In this document: positions 1 through 9,537 of the stretch, piece by piece
Numbering within the stretch: the stretch's first letter is position 1
How the letters are laid out: each line of letters opens with the position of its first letter
Source of the DNA: Actinomycetes bacterium
Lineage (GTDB): Bacteria; Actinomycetota; Actinomycetes; Propionibacteriales; Propionibacteriaceae
DNA length: 64,000 bases
NCBI GenBank assembly: GCA_023460935.1
Contig: JAEWOI010000006.1
Span: 36,558-100,557, forward strand
Direction of reading: 5' to 3'
The notes under the pieces: model-generated
Told to the model about the DNA's origin: nothing
Database searches by the model: none
Seen by the model: only the letters and a program-made list of their open reading frames with translations
Translations under genes and position numbers: made by a program

Positions 1-411
1 GTCCCGGGAGAGATCGCGCTGCCCTGCGCCACCCAGAACGAGGTGGACGCCGCCGACGCCGCCAACCTGATCGGCAACGGCGTGATCGCAGTGGCGGAGG
101 GCGCCAACATGCCCACCCTGCCGGAGGCCGTCGACGCGTTCCAGTCCGCAGGGGTGCTGTTCGCCCCGGGCAAGGCTGCCAACGCCGGCGGCGTGGCCAC
201 CTCCGCCCTGGAAATGAGCCAGAACGCCGCGCGGCAGCGGTGGAGCTTCGCCGATTCCGAGCTCAAGCTGCACCACATCATGACGTCGATGCACGAGGCC
301 GCGTACGCCGCGTCCGAGCGCTACGGCAGCCCCGGCGACTACGTGGTGGGCGCGAACTGCGCAGCGTTCGTGAAGGTGGCCGACGCGATGATCGCCCAGG
401 GCGTGATCTAG
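1..411 (+). CDS. gdhA: Glutamate dehydrogenase, C-terminal part (5' end outside window)
   Basis: Open from the first base in frame 1, with the stop at 409-411, giving the last 136 residues of an NAD(P)-dependent glutamate dehydrogenase that interconverts glutamate and 2-oxoglutarate plus ammonia. The fragment carries family-typical C-terminal blocks: ALPCATQNE, then VAEGANMPT, GVLFAPGKAANAGGVATSA and GANCAAFVKVADAM. The family is about 445 aa, so roughly two thirds lie upstream. The stop overlaps the 3' end of the convergent SDR gene by four bases, so no separate terminator fits between them. Confidence 0.93.
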   Translation, partial: VPGEIALPCATQNEVDAADAANLIGNGVIAVAEGANMPTLPEAVDAFQSAGVLFAPGKAANAGGVATSALEMSQNAARQRWSFADSELKLHHIMTSMHEAAYAASERYGSPGDYVVGANCAAFVKVADAMIAQGVI

Positions 412-1211
412 CCCGCGTCCCGGCCACGCCCGGCGAAGTCGTCCATGGTGTGGTTGATGCCGAAGAAGTCCACCACCGCGTCGAACGCGGGTGCCGGAAG
501 CGCGCGCAGCGGCGGCACCAGGCGCGCCAGCGGGGGCAGCACCAGCTGCCGGCGGCCGGACTCCACAGCGGCCAGGATCCGGCGCGACACCTCCGGCTCG
601 CGCAGGATCGGCAGCAGCAGCGGGAACCGCGTGCGCACCCCGGCGAACATCCCGGTGTCGATGTAGTAGGGGGCCACCACCAGCGTCCGGACCCGGCTGC
701 GGGCCCGGCGGAGCTCGGCGCGCAGCGACTCGGTGAAGCCGATCGCCGCCCACTTGCTGGCCGCGTAGTCGGTCTGGCGCGCCACGCCCAGCAGCCCGGC
801 AGCGCTTGCGATCGTCACTATCGTGCCGCGGTCGCGCGCCAGCATCTCCGGCAGCAGCGCCTGTGCGGTCCAGTAGAGGGCGAGCGTGTTCACCTCGAAC
901 GTCCGCCGGATCTGTGCCTCGGAAGCCTCCAGCAGGAGCCTGCCGGAAACCACTCCGGCCGAGTTCACCAACACGTCCACCGGTCCGGCGGCAGCGGCGG
1001 CGTCCCTGACGGCCGCCGGGTCGGTGACGTCCACCCGGTGGTGCCTTGCGGTGGGGCCGGCCATTCCGGCCGTCGCAGCGGCCGCCTTCCCGTCCAGGTC
1101 CCACACGACCACCCGCGCGCCCCGTGCCGTGGCCTGCAGGCAGAGCCGGCGTCCCAGCCCGGACCCGCCTCCGGTGACCACCACCACCGCGCCGTCCAGC
1201 TTCATCTGCAC
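408..1211 (-). CDS. Short-chain dehydrogenase/reductase, retinol-dehydrogenase-like
   Basis: This 267-aa classical SDR has the Rossmann nucleotide motif TGGGSGLG at residues 13-20, the structural NSAG motif near 83-86, and a catalytic Ser136, Tyr149 and Lys153 (YAASK). The acidic residue D38 after the second strand favours NAD(H) over NADP(H). The substrate is not predictable; the C-terminal hydrophobic stretch (LVPPLRALP...VVDFFG) resembles the retinol dehydrogenase 10-like group. Translation starts at GTG 1211 or ATG 1205. It follows the aldehyde dehydrogenase by 39 bp on the same strand, so an alcohol-to-acid oxidation pair is possible but unproven. Confidence 0.85.
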   Translation of the reverse strand: MQMKLDGAVVVVTGGGSGLGRRLCLQATARGARVVVWDLDGKAAAATAGMAGPTARHHRVDVTDPAAVRDAAAAAGPVDVLVNSAGVVSGRLLLEASEAQIRRTFEVNTLALYWTAQALLPEMLARDRGTIVTIASAAGLLGVARQTDYAASKWAAIGFTESLRAELRRARSRVRTLVVAPYYIDTGMFAGVRTRFPLLLPILREPEVSRRILAAVESGRRQLVLPPLARLVPPLRALPAPAFDAVVDFFGINHTMDDFAGRGRDAG

Positions 1212-1250
1212 AGCATTCCAGAGTCGGCTGACCCGGGTCTGGACGGCGGT

Positions 1251-2738
1251 TCAACCCAGCCGGTTGAGCAACCGGACGGCCCCGGCCAGCAGTCTGGCGA
1301 AGCCCTCGTTGCCGAGCCGGTCCGGCGGTGCGATCGGGTGCAGGCGTTGCTCGCTGACCGTCTGCGCCTCGGTGTACTTCAGCAGCCCGGCACTGCCGTG
1401 CCGCCGGCCGATGCCCGAGTCGCCCATGCCGCCCATCGGTGCGGCGTGCGACCCCCACGAGGCGGCGTACCCCTCGTTCACGTTGACTGTGCCGACCCGC
1501 AACCGCGCCGCGACGGCCGCGCCGCGCCGGGCCGACCAGACGCTCGCGTTGAGCCCGTAACTGCTGTCGTTCGCCCGGGCGACCGCCTCGTCCTCCGACG
1601 CGACGCCGTAGACCGCCAGGACCGGCCCGAACGTCTCCTCCCGGCACAGCGCCATGTCCTCCGTGACGCCGGTCAGCACGGTCGGCTCGTAGACGAACGG
1701 GCCGAGGTCCGGCCTGGCCCTGCCGCCGGCAAGCAGGGTGGCGCCCTTCGCCACCGCATCCCCTACATGCGCGCCAACCGAGCGCAGCTGGGCCGCCGAT
1801 GCCAGCGAGCCAACGTCGATCGCCCAGTCCGTGCCCACCCCGAGACGCAGCCGGGACACCCGCTCAAGCAGCAGATCGAGGAACTCCGGGAGCACCGCAG
1901 AGTGCACGTACGCGCGCTCGATCCCAACGCACATCTGGCCGGTGTTGCCGAACGCTGCCCGCGCAGCGCCGTCGGCAGCGGCGGCCAGGTCGGCGTCGGG
2001 AAGCACCAGCAGCGGGTTCTTGCCGCCGAGCTCGGCGGAGAAGCCGATCAGGCGCCGCGCGCAGGCCTCGGCCAGGGTGCGCCCGGTGGCGGTGGAGCCG
2101 GTGAACATCAGGTGGTCCACCGCGGCCACGAGCGCCGGCCCGAGCTGTGCACCTGAGCCCGGCAGGACGGTGAACAGGCCTTGCGGCAGGCCGGCCTCGG
2201 CCAGCAGCTCGGCCAGCAGCAGGGCGGTGAACGGGGTCTGGGAGTCGGGCTTGAGCACCACTGCGTTCCCGGCCAGCAGCGCCTCGGCCGAGTCGGTGGC
2301 GGGCAGGTTGAACGGGTAGTTCCACGGGCTGATGATCCCCACCACCCCGACCGGGCGGCGGTGCTCCACCGACCGGGTGAGCACCGGGATGGCGCCCGGC
2401 CGGCGGGCCGGTCGCAGCAGGCGGGGGGCAGTGCCTGCGAACACACGCACCGCACGCGCCGCGTCCATCACCTCCTCGAACGCGCTGAGCCGGGCCTTGC
2501 CGTTCTCGAACTGGATGGTGTCGAGGATCTGTTCCCTGCGGTCGAGGATCAGCGTGGCCAGCCGGCGGAACACCAGCGCCCGCTGCGCGGGCGGGCGGTC
2601 GGCCCAGCCGGCCTGGGCGGTGCGGGCGGCGGCCACCACCGTCGCCACCTGCCCCGGCAGCGTCGTCGGCAGCGTCCCGTGCACCGTGCCGTCGAACGGA
2701 CGGAGCACCACCAGCTGCTGCTCGGGCGCGGTCGTCAT
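1251..2738 (-). CDS. gabD2: Aldehyde dehydrogenase, succinate-semialdehyde dehydrogenase 2 type
   Basis: A complete 495-aa aldehyde dehydrogenase with the catalytic Cys270 in GNTGQMC, general base Glu236 in SAELGGK, Asn140 in SPWN and cofactor-binding Lys163 in LKPDSQTP. By recalled similarity it matches mycobacterial GabD2 along its length (shared blocks SPWNYP, LIGFSAELGGKNP, GQ-C-IER and GLNASVW), suggesting NADP-dependent oxidation of succinic semialdehyde; the substrate remains inference. The ATG at 2738 has a -10-like TAGCCT seven bases upstream, suggesting a leaderless transcript running on into the SDR gene. Confidence 0.85.
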   Translation of the reverse strand: MTTAPEQQLVVLRPFDGTVHGTLPTTLPGQVATVVAAARTAQAGWADRPPAQRALVFRRLATLILDRREQILDTIQFENGKARLSAFEEVMDAARAVRVFAGTAPRLLRPARRPGAIPVLTRSVEHRRPVGVVGIISPWNYPFNLPATDSAEALLAGNAVVLKPDSQTPFTALLLAELLAEAGLPQGLFTVLPGSGAQLGPALVAAVDHLMFTGSTATGRTLAEACARRLIGFSAELGGKNPLLVLPDADLAAAADGAARAAFGNTGQMCVGIERAYVHSAVLPEFLDLLLERVSRLRLGVGTDWAIDVGSLASAAQLRSVGAHVGDAVAKGATLLAGGRARPDLGPFVYEPTVLTGVTEDMALCREETFGPVLAVYGVASEDEAVARANDSSYGLNASVWSARRGAAVAARLRVGTVNVNEGYAASWGSHAAPMGGMGDSGIGRRHGSAGLLKYTEAQTVSEQRLHPIAPPDRLGNEGFARLLAGAVRLLNRLG

Positions 2739-2745
2739 GGCGCTC

Positions 2746-2751
2746 AGGCTA
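2746..2751 (-). promoter_or_regulatory. Putative -10 box for the aldehyde dehydrogenase gene
   Basis: TAGCCT on the minus strand, seven bases before the ATG at 2738; no clear -35 box. It lies back to back with the purL -10 element 36 bp away. Confidence 0.5.
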
Positions 2752-2786
2752 CGCGGACCGGCGGCTGCCGGTAGGGGCCGTCACGG

Positions 2787-2792
2787 TAGATT
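2787..2792 (+). promoter_or_regulatory. Putative -10 box for purL
   Basis: TAGATT, seven bases before the GTG at 2800, consistent with transcription starting at or next to the start codon. Confidence 0.5.
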
Positions 2793-2799
2793 TGCCGCC

Positions 2800-5055
<2,256 letters not shown>

Positions 5056-5177
5056 TCCACGTCGCGGCCGGCAGGACGCGCAGCGGGAGCCGTGCCCGGG
5101 CCGGGCCGGTGCCCGGCTAGGGCCCGTTCAGGGCGATCCCGGGGTAGTTGCGGCTGCGCCGCGCGGGGTGGCGCCGT

Positions 5178-5183
5178 TACTGT
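5178..5183 (+). promoter_or_regulatory. Putative -10 box for the DUF4870 gene
   Basis: TACTGT, exactly six bases before the ATG at 5190. Confidence 0.42.
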
Positions 5184-5189
5184 GGCTGC

Positions 5190-6254
5190 ATGTCCGAATC
5201 GCCGTCGAATCCCGGCCCTGAGCGGCCGGTCGCCGATCAAGAAGTCCCGCAGCAGCCCAGCGTGCCCGAGCCCGTCGCGGCAACGCCCGAAGCCGCCCCC
5301 GCCGCGGACTTCCGCACCGATGTAACCCCGGAGCCGGCACTGCCGGAAGAGCCACGGCCCGAGCCGACCGAGCCGGTGACCGGGGAACTGGCCACCGCTG
5401 AGCAGGCCGCGGCTGAGCCGGCCGCCGGCGAGCCGGTGCGCACCGACCTGATCTCATCCGAACTCGCTCCGAAACTGACCCTGGACGACATCGAGGCGCC
5501 CCCGCCCGTCGCGCCTGACCTCGAAGCCGTGCCGACCCAGCCGCCGGCCCCCGTGCCCCCTGCGGCCCCGGGGCTTGACCTGCCCGGCGTCGACTACGCC
5601 GAGCAGTCAGCGCGGATGGCCTACGGCCAGCCGGAACCGCAGGCAGCGCCCCCGGCCCCCCCGGCACCCCCGGCCGACCCCTACGCAGCCACGCCGTACG
5701 CGGCGCAGCCGCACTATGGCCAGCCGTCGTCGCAGTACGGCCAGCCGACGCCCTACGGCCAGCCGGGACAGGCGCCCTACGGTCAGTCGGCGCAGTACGC
5801 CGAACCGGCGCAGCCGTACGCCGATCCCGCCCAGTCCCAGTACGCCCAGGGCGGATACTCCCAGCCGCAGTTCGGCCAAGCCCCGGCCTACCCGATGGTG
5901 CCCTACAACCAGCAACTCAGCCCCGCGGACGAAGTCACCTGGTCCAGCGCAGCCCATTGGTCGGCGATCCTGGCCAGCTTCGTCGGCCTCGGCTTCCTCG
6001 GCCCGCTCCTGGTGATGCTGATCCAGGGCCCGAAGAGCGCGCGCGTCCGGGCGAACGCCGTGGAGTCGCTGAACTTCGAGATCACCTACGTGCTCGCGAT
6101 GATCGCCAGCGTCCTGCTGATGCTGGTCGTGATCGGCTTCGTCACGATCTTCCTTGTGCCCCTGGTCTGGCTGATCCTGCGGATCGTCGCAGCCGTCCAG
6201 ACCAGCGGCGGCAACGACTACCGCTACCCGGTGAACATCCGCTTGGTGAAGTGA
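5190..6254 (+). CDS. DUF4870 membrane protein with long Pro/Ala/Tyr/Gln-rich N-terminal tail
   Basis: 354 aa. The first ~245 residues are low complexity: a Pro/Glu/Ala-rich stretch, then YGQP-type repeats (about residues 160-235) expected to be disordered and cytoplasmic. The last ~110 residues hold two strongly hydrophobic segments (SAILASFVGLGFLGPLLVML and the region around VLLMLVVIGFVTIFLVPLVW) and the ESLNFEITY motif typical of DUF4870/Tic20-like proteins. Function is unknown. It sits between purL and purF, an order I recall from other actinobacteria. The in-frame extension upstream of ATG 5190 lacks family similarity and a ribosome site. Confidence 0.82.
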   Translation: MSESPSNPGPERPVADQEVPQQPSVPEPVAATPEAAPAADFRTDVTPEPALPEEPRPEPTEPVTGELATAEQAAAEPAAGEPVRTDLISSELAPKLTLDDIEAPPPVAPDLEAVPTQPPAPVPPAAPGLDLPGVDYAEQSARMAYGQPEPQAAPPAPPAPPADPYAATPYAAQPHYGQPSSQYGQPTPYGQPGQAPYGQSAQYAEPAQPYADPAQSQYAQGGYSQPQFGQAPAYPMVPYNQQLSPADEVTWSSAAHWSAILASFVGLGFLGPLLVMLIQGPKSARVRANAVESLNFEITYVLAMIASVLLMLVVIGFVTIFLVPLVWLILRIVAAVQTSGGNDYRYPVNIRLVK

Positions 6255-6280
6255 GCGCCGGAGGGGTCGGCGCGCGCCGG

Positions 6281-6286
6281 TAGAGT
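6281..6286 (+). promoter_or_regulatory. Putative -10 box for purF
   Basis: TAGAGT, six bases before the GTG at 6293; no ribosome-binding site precedes this start. Confidence 0.5.
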
Positions 6287-6292
6287 TGGCGC

Positions 6293-7744
6293 GTGCTGAC
6301 CCCGGCCGACGTTCAAGACGATCCCGGCCCGAGGGACGCCTGCGGCGTCTTCGGCGTCTGGGCCCCGGGTGAAGAGGTGGCCAAGCTCACCTACTTCGGG
6401 CTGTACGCACTGCAGCACCGCGGCCAGGAGTCCGCCGGCATGGCGGTCAGCAACGGCGAGCGGATCATGGTGTTCAAGGACATGGGGCTGGTGTCCCAGG
6501 TCTTCGACGAGCCGACCCTGAACTCCCTCAACGGGCACGTGGCGGTGGGGCACTGCCGCTACTCCACCACCGGCGCCAGCACCTGGAGCAACGCCCAGCC
6601 CACGTTCCGCGGCACGGCGGACGGCGGACTCGCGCTCGCCCACAACGGCAACCTGACCAACACCGACGAGCTGGAGGCGTGGCTCGCCACCTCCATCGCC
6701 GAGAGCGAGGTGCCGCGCAAGGACCGGATGGACTCGACCTCCGACACTGCGTTGCTGACCGCGCTGCTTTCGGTGTACTCCGATGCCGGCCTCCGCGCAG
6801 CCGCGCTGGCGGTGCTGCCGCGGCTGGAGGGCGCGTTCTGCCTGGTCTTCGCCAACGAGCGCACCCTGTTCGCGGCTCGTGACCCCCAGGGGATCCACCC
6901 CCTGGTGCTCGGCCGGCTGGAGCGCGGCTGGGTGGTGGCCAGCGAGACCGCAGCCCTCGACATCGTCGGCGCGACGATGATCCGGGAGGTGGAACCGGGC
7001 GAGCTGGTCTGGATCGACGAGTCCGGCCTGAACAGCGCGAGGTTCGCCGAAGCCGACCCCAAGGGCTGCCTGTTCGAGTACGTCTACCTCGCCCGTCCCG
7101 ACACCCAGATCGCCGGGCGCAGGGTGCACTCGGTGCGGGTGGAGATCGGCCGGACCCTCGCCATGGAGGCGCCGGCCGACGCCGACCTGGTGATCCCGAC
7201 GCCGGAGTCGGGCACCCCCTCCGCGATCGGCTACGCCGAGGCGTCCGGCATCCCGTACGGCCTGGGCCTGGTGAAGAACTCCTATGTCGGGCGAACGTTC
7301 ATCCAGCCGTCCCAGACCATCCGGCAGCTCGGCATCCGGCTGAAGCTGAACCCCATCCGGGACATCATCGAGGGCAAGCGCCTGGTCGTGGTGGACGACT
7401 CCATCGTCCGCGGCAACACCCAGCGCGCACTGGTGAAGATGCTGCGCGAGGCCGGGGCAGCGGAGGTGCACGTCCGGATCTCCTCCCCGCCGGTCCAGTG
7501 GCCGTGCTTCTACGGCATCGACTTCGCCACCCGCGCGGAGCTGATCGCTCCGGGGCTGAGCGTCGAGGAGGTCTGCCGCTCGATCGGCGCCGACTCCCTC
7601 GGCTACATCAGCCTCGAGGGCCTGGTGGCCTCCACCGGGCGGCCACAGCGCCTGCTCTGCCGGGCGTGTTTCGACGGGGTCTACCCGGTGGCGATCCCTG
7701 CCGCCCGGGCCCGCCAGATGGGATTGGAGCAGCAGCTTGGCTGA
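6293..7744 (+). CDS. purF: Amidophosphoribosyltransferase
   Basis: The 483-aa first enzyme of purine synthesis, making phosphoribosylamine from PRPP and glutamine. The class II glutaminase nucleophile is Cys17 in DACGVFGVW, so a 16-residue propeptide should be removed. The PRPP loop reads VVVDDSIVRGNT. C-terminal cysteines in LLCRACFDGVYP, together with the long propeptide, point to the Bacillus-type enzyme with a 4Fe-4S cluster. The stop overlaps the purM start by eight bases, so the two are translationally coupled. GTG 6293 appears leaderless. Confidence 0.96.
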   Translation: MLTPADVQDDPGPRDACGVFGVWAPGEEVAKLTYFGLYALQHRGQESAGMAVSNGERIMVFKDMGLVSQVFDEPTLNSLNGHVAVGHCRYSTTGASTWSNAQPTFRGTADGGLALAHNGNLTNTDELEAWLATSIAESEVPRKDRMDSTSDTALLTALLSVYSDAGLRAAALAVLPRLEGAFCLVFANERTLFAARDPQGIHPLVLGRLERGWVVASETAALDIVGATMIREVEPGELVWIDESGLNSARFAEADPKGCLFEYVYLARPDTQIAGRRVHSVRVEIGRTLAMEAPADADLVIPTPESGTPSAIGYAEASGIPYGLGLVKNSYVGRTFIQPSQTIRQLGIRLKLNPIRDIIEGKRLVVVDDSIVRGNTQRALVKMLREAGAAEVHVRISSPPVQWPCFYGIDFATRAELIAPGLSVEEVCRSIGADSLGYISLEGLVASTGRPQRLLCRACFDGVYPVAIPAARARQMGLEQQLG

Positions 7745-8789
7745 GAGCGCCTACGCCGCCGCCGGGGTCGACATCGTCGCCGGTGAGCGCGCAGTCGAAC
7801 TGATGAAGGACGCCGTCGCGCGCACCCACCGTCCGGAGGTGCTGGGCGGGCTGGGCGGCTTCGCCGGGTTCTTCGACGCCTCCGCCCTCGCCGGCTACCG
7901 GCATCCGGTGCTGGCCACCTCGACCGACGGGGTGGGCACGAAGGTGGCCATCGCGCAGGCGCTGGGCGTCTACGACACCATCGGCTGGGACCTGGTCGGG
8001 ATGCTCGTCGACGACCTGGTGGTCACCGGCGCGGAGCCGTTGTTCGTCACCGACTACATCGCCTGCGGCAAGGTGCGTCCCGAGCGCATCGCCGCGATCG
8101 TCGGCGGGATCGCCGCAGCCTGCACCGCCGCCGGCGCAGCGCTGCTGGGTGGGGAGACCGCGGAACACCCGGGCCTGCTCGGCGCGGACGAGTTCGACGT
8201 GGCCGGCGCCACCACGGGTGTGGTGGAGCGGGACGAGATCCTGGGCGCAGAGCGGGTGGTTCCGGGCGACGTGGTGCTGGCCCTCGCCTCCTCCGGGTTG
8301 CACTCCAACGGCTACTCGCTGGTCCGCCGGGTCCTGGCCGACGCCGGCTGGGGCCTGGAGCGCGAGGTGCCGGAACTGGGCGGGACGCTCGGCGAGGCGT
8401 TGCTGACCCCCACGCGGGTGTACGCCAGGGACCTGCTCGGCATCATCCGCGCCACGCAGGTGCACTCGATCAGCCACATCACCGGAGGTGGGCTGGCCAA
8501 CAACCTGGCCCGCGTACTGCCGGCGGGCGTCGTCGCCGAGATCGATCGGGCGTCCTGGCAGCCGCCGCCCGTGTTCGGGCTGGTCCAGCAACTGGGCGGG
8601 GTGTCCCAGGCCGACCTGGAGGCCACCCTGAACATGGGCGTCGGGATGGCGCTGGTGCTGCCGGAGGAGTCCGTGGCGAGGGCTTCCGAACTGGCTGCAG
8701 CGGCCGGTATCGAGGCCTGGGTGGCGGGCGTCGTCCGGGCTGCGGGGGAGGGTCCGGGCAGCGTGGCCATGCACGGCGCCCACGCCTGA
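7737..8789 (+). CDS. purM: Phosphoribosylformylglycinamidine cyclo-ligase (AIR synthetase)
   Basis: 350 aa; closes FGAM to aminoimidazole ribonucleotide with ATP. It shows the PurM fold signatures STDGVGTK, the DDLVVTGAEPLF block, GGETAEHPG and the C-terminal HITGGGLANNLARVLP region. Length matches the family. The start is TTG 7737 inside the purF coding end, the only in-frame start that keeps the conserved AESAYAAAGVDI leader. purL, purF and purM are all on this strand, with the DUF4870 gene inserted between the first two. Confidence 0.95.
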   Translation: MAESAYAAAGVDIVAGERAVELMKDAVARTHRPEVLGGLGGFAGFFDASALAGYRHPVLATSTDGVGTKVAIAQALGVYDTIGWDLVGMLVDDLVVTGAEPLFVTDYIACGKVRPERIAAIVGGIAAACTAAGAALLGGETAEHPGLLGADEFDVAGATTGVVERDEILGAERVVPGDVVLALASSGLHSNGYSLVRRVLADAGWGLEREVPELGGTLGEALLTPTRVYARDLLGIIRATQVHSISHITGGGLANNLARVLPAGVVAEIDRASWQPPPVFGLVQQLGGVSQADLEATLNMGVGMALVLPEESVARASELAAAAGIEAWVAGVVRAAGEGPGSVAMHGAHA

Positions 8790-8799
8790 GCACCCGTCT

Positions 8800-8827
8800 T
8801 TGCGGCACTCGGTTGATTGGGTACCCT
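8800..8827 (+). promoter_or_regulatory. Possible promoter for the DUF3073 gene
   Basis: TTGCGG (8800-8805) and TACCCT (8822-8827) are 16 bp apart in the 109-bp gap after purM, leaving a leader of about 65 nt before the ATG at 8899. Confidence 0.35.
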
Positions 8828-8898
8828 TGCCTCACGACGAAACCGGAACATTGAAGCGGCTCGACCGCTGCTAAGAGCGAGGGGGCTGACCCGAACAT

Positions 8899-9141
8899 AT
8901 GGGGCGCGGCCGTGCGAAGGCGAAGCAGACCAAGGTCGCTCGCGATTTGAAATACCGTTCCTACTCCACGGACTTCACCTCTCTGGAGCGTGAGTTGCGT
9001 GGCGACTCCTACGATCCGGATCTCCCGGAACTCCCCGAAGAGGTCGAGGAGGCGGAGGACGACCAGTACGCCCACCTCGCCGACCGGTACGCGGTGGACG
9101 AAGAGCCCGAAGAGCCGGGCGCCTTCCGCCGCATCAGCTGA
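8899..9141 (+). CDS. DUF3073 family small acidic protein
   Basis: 80 aa with a basic N-terminus (MGRGRAKAKQTKVARDLKY) followed by an acidic tail rich in Glu and Asp, ending in a short Arg-rich patch. This bipartite pattern and its place directly after purM match the DUF3073 family that I recall from many actinobacteria; the function is unknown. A basic head plus acidic tail suggests nucleic-acid or protein binding, which is inference only. Confidence 0.85.
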   Translation: MGRGRAKAKQTKVARDLKYRSYSTDFTSLERELRGDSYDPDLPELPEEVEEAEDDQYAHLADRYAVDEEPEEPGAFRRIS

Positions 9142-9276
9142 GTTCCAGCCCCTTCCCGTCCAGCCCGGCGGCCTGCCGGATCTTCGCCCTGCACGGTCTG
9201 GGCCCGACGGCGTGCGCGTATGGTGGGCCCAGCGGGACCGGGCGATCAGCCGCGGCCCGCGGGAGAGGGGCTGGCC

Positions 9277-9438
9277 GTGAACGCGATCAGGTGCGGCAAG
9301 TGCATCTCCGGGGAGCACGCGCGGTGCGTGGGCAGCATCCGCATGGGTGCGCCGAAGTCCGCCTACACCTGGCACTGTGACTGCGGCTGCAGGGCAGCGG
9401 TACCGCCAACAGTGAATACTGAGAGAACACCGCAGTAA
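9277..9438 (+). CDS. Small cysteine-rich hypothetical protein
   Basis: 53 aa from GTG 9277, preceded by a purine-rich GGGAGAGGGG ribosome site. It holds seven cysteines: a CxxC knuckle (CGKC, residues 6-9), one at 16, then C-D-C-G-C near residues 33-37, plus His residues. The spacing suggests a metal site, probably zinc, though no named family was recognised. It stands alone between DUF3073 and the secreted EEP protein. The in-frame ATG at 9220 is less likely because it lacks a ribosome site. Confidence 0.55.
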   Translation: MNAIRCGKCISGEHARCVGSIRMGAPKSAYTWHCDCGCRAAVPPTVNTERTPQ

Positions 9439-9537
9439 TTCTCAGTTTCTGTTAGGCTTCGGGCGGCACGAATCCCCCCCGATTCCGGCCGCTCGTCCCC
9501 CCGTGCTCCGAGCGGTCACACCCCGAAAGGACGACCC

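Noticed and set aside
240..2156. Very long plus-strand open frame (638 codons) over the SDR and aldehyde dehydrogenase genes
   Set aside because: It is Arg/Ala/Gly low complexity, antisense to two genes with complete catalytic motifs; typical of open frames opposite high-GC genes.
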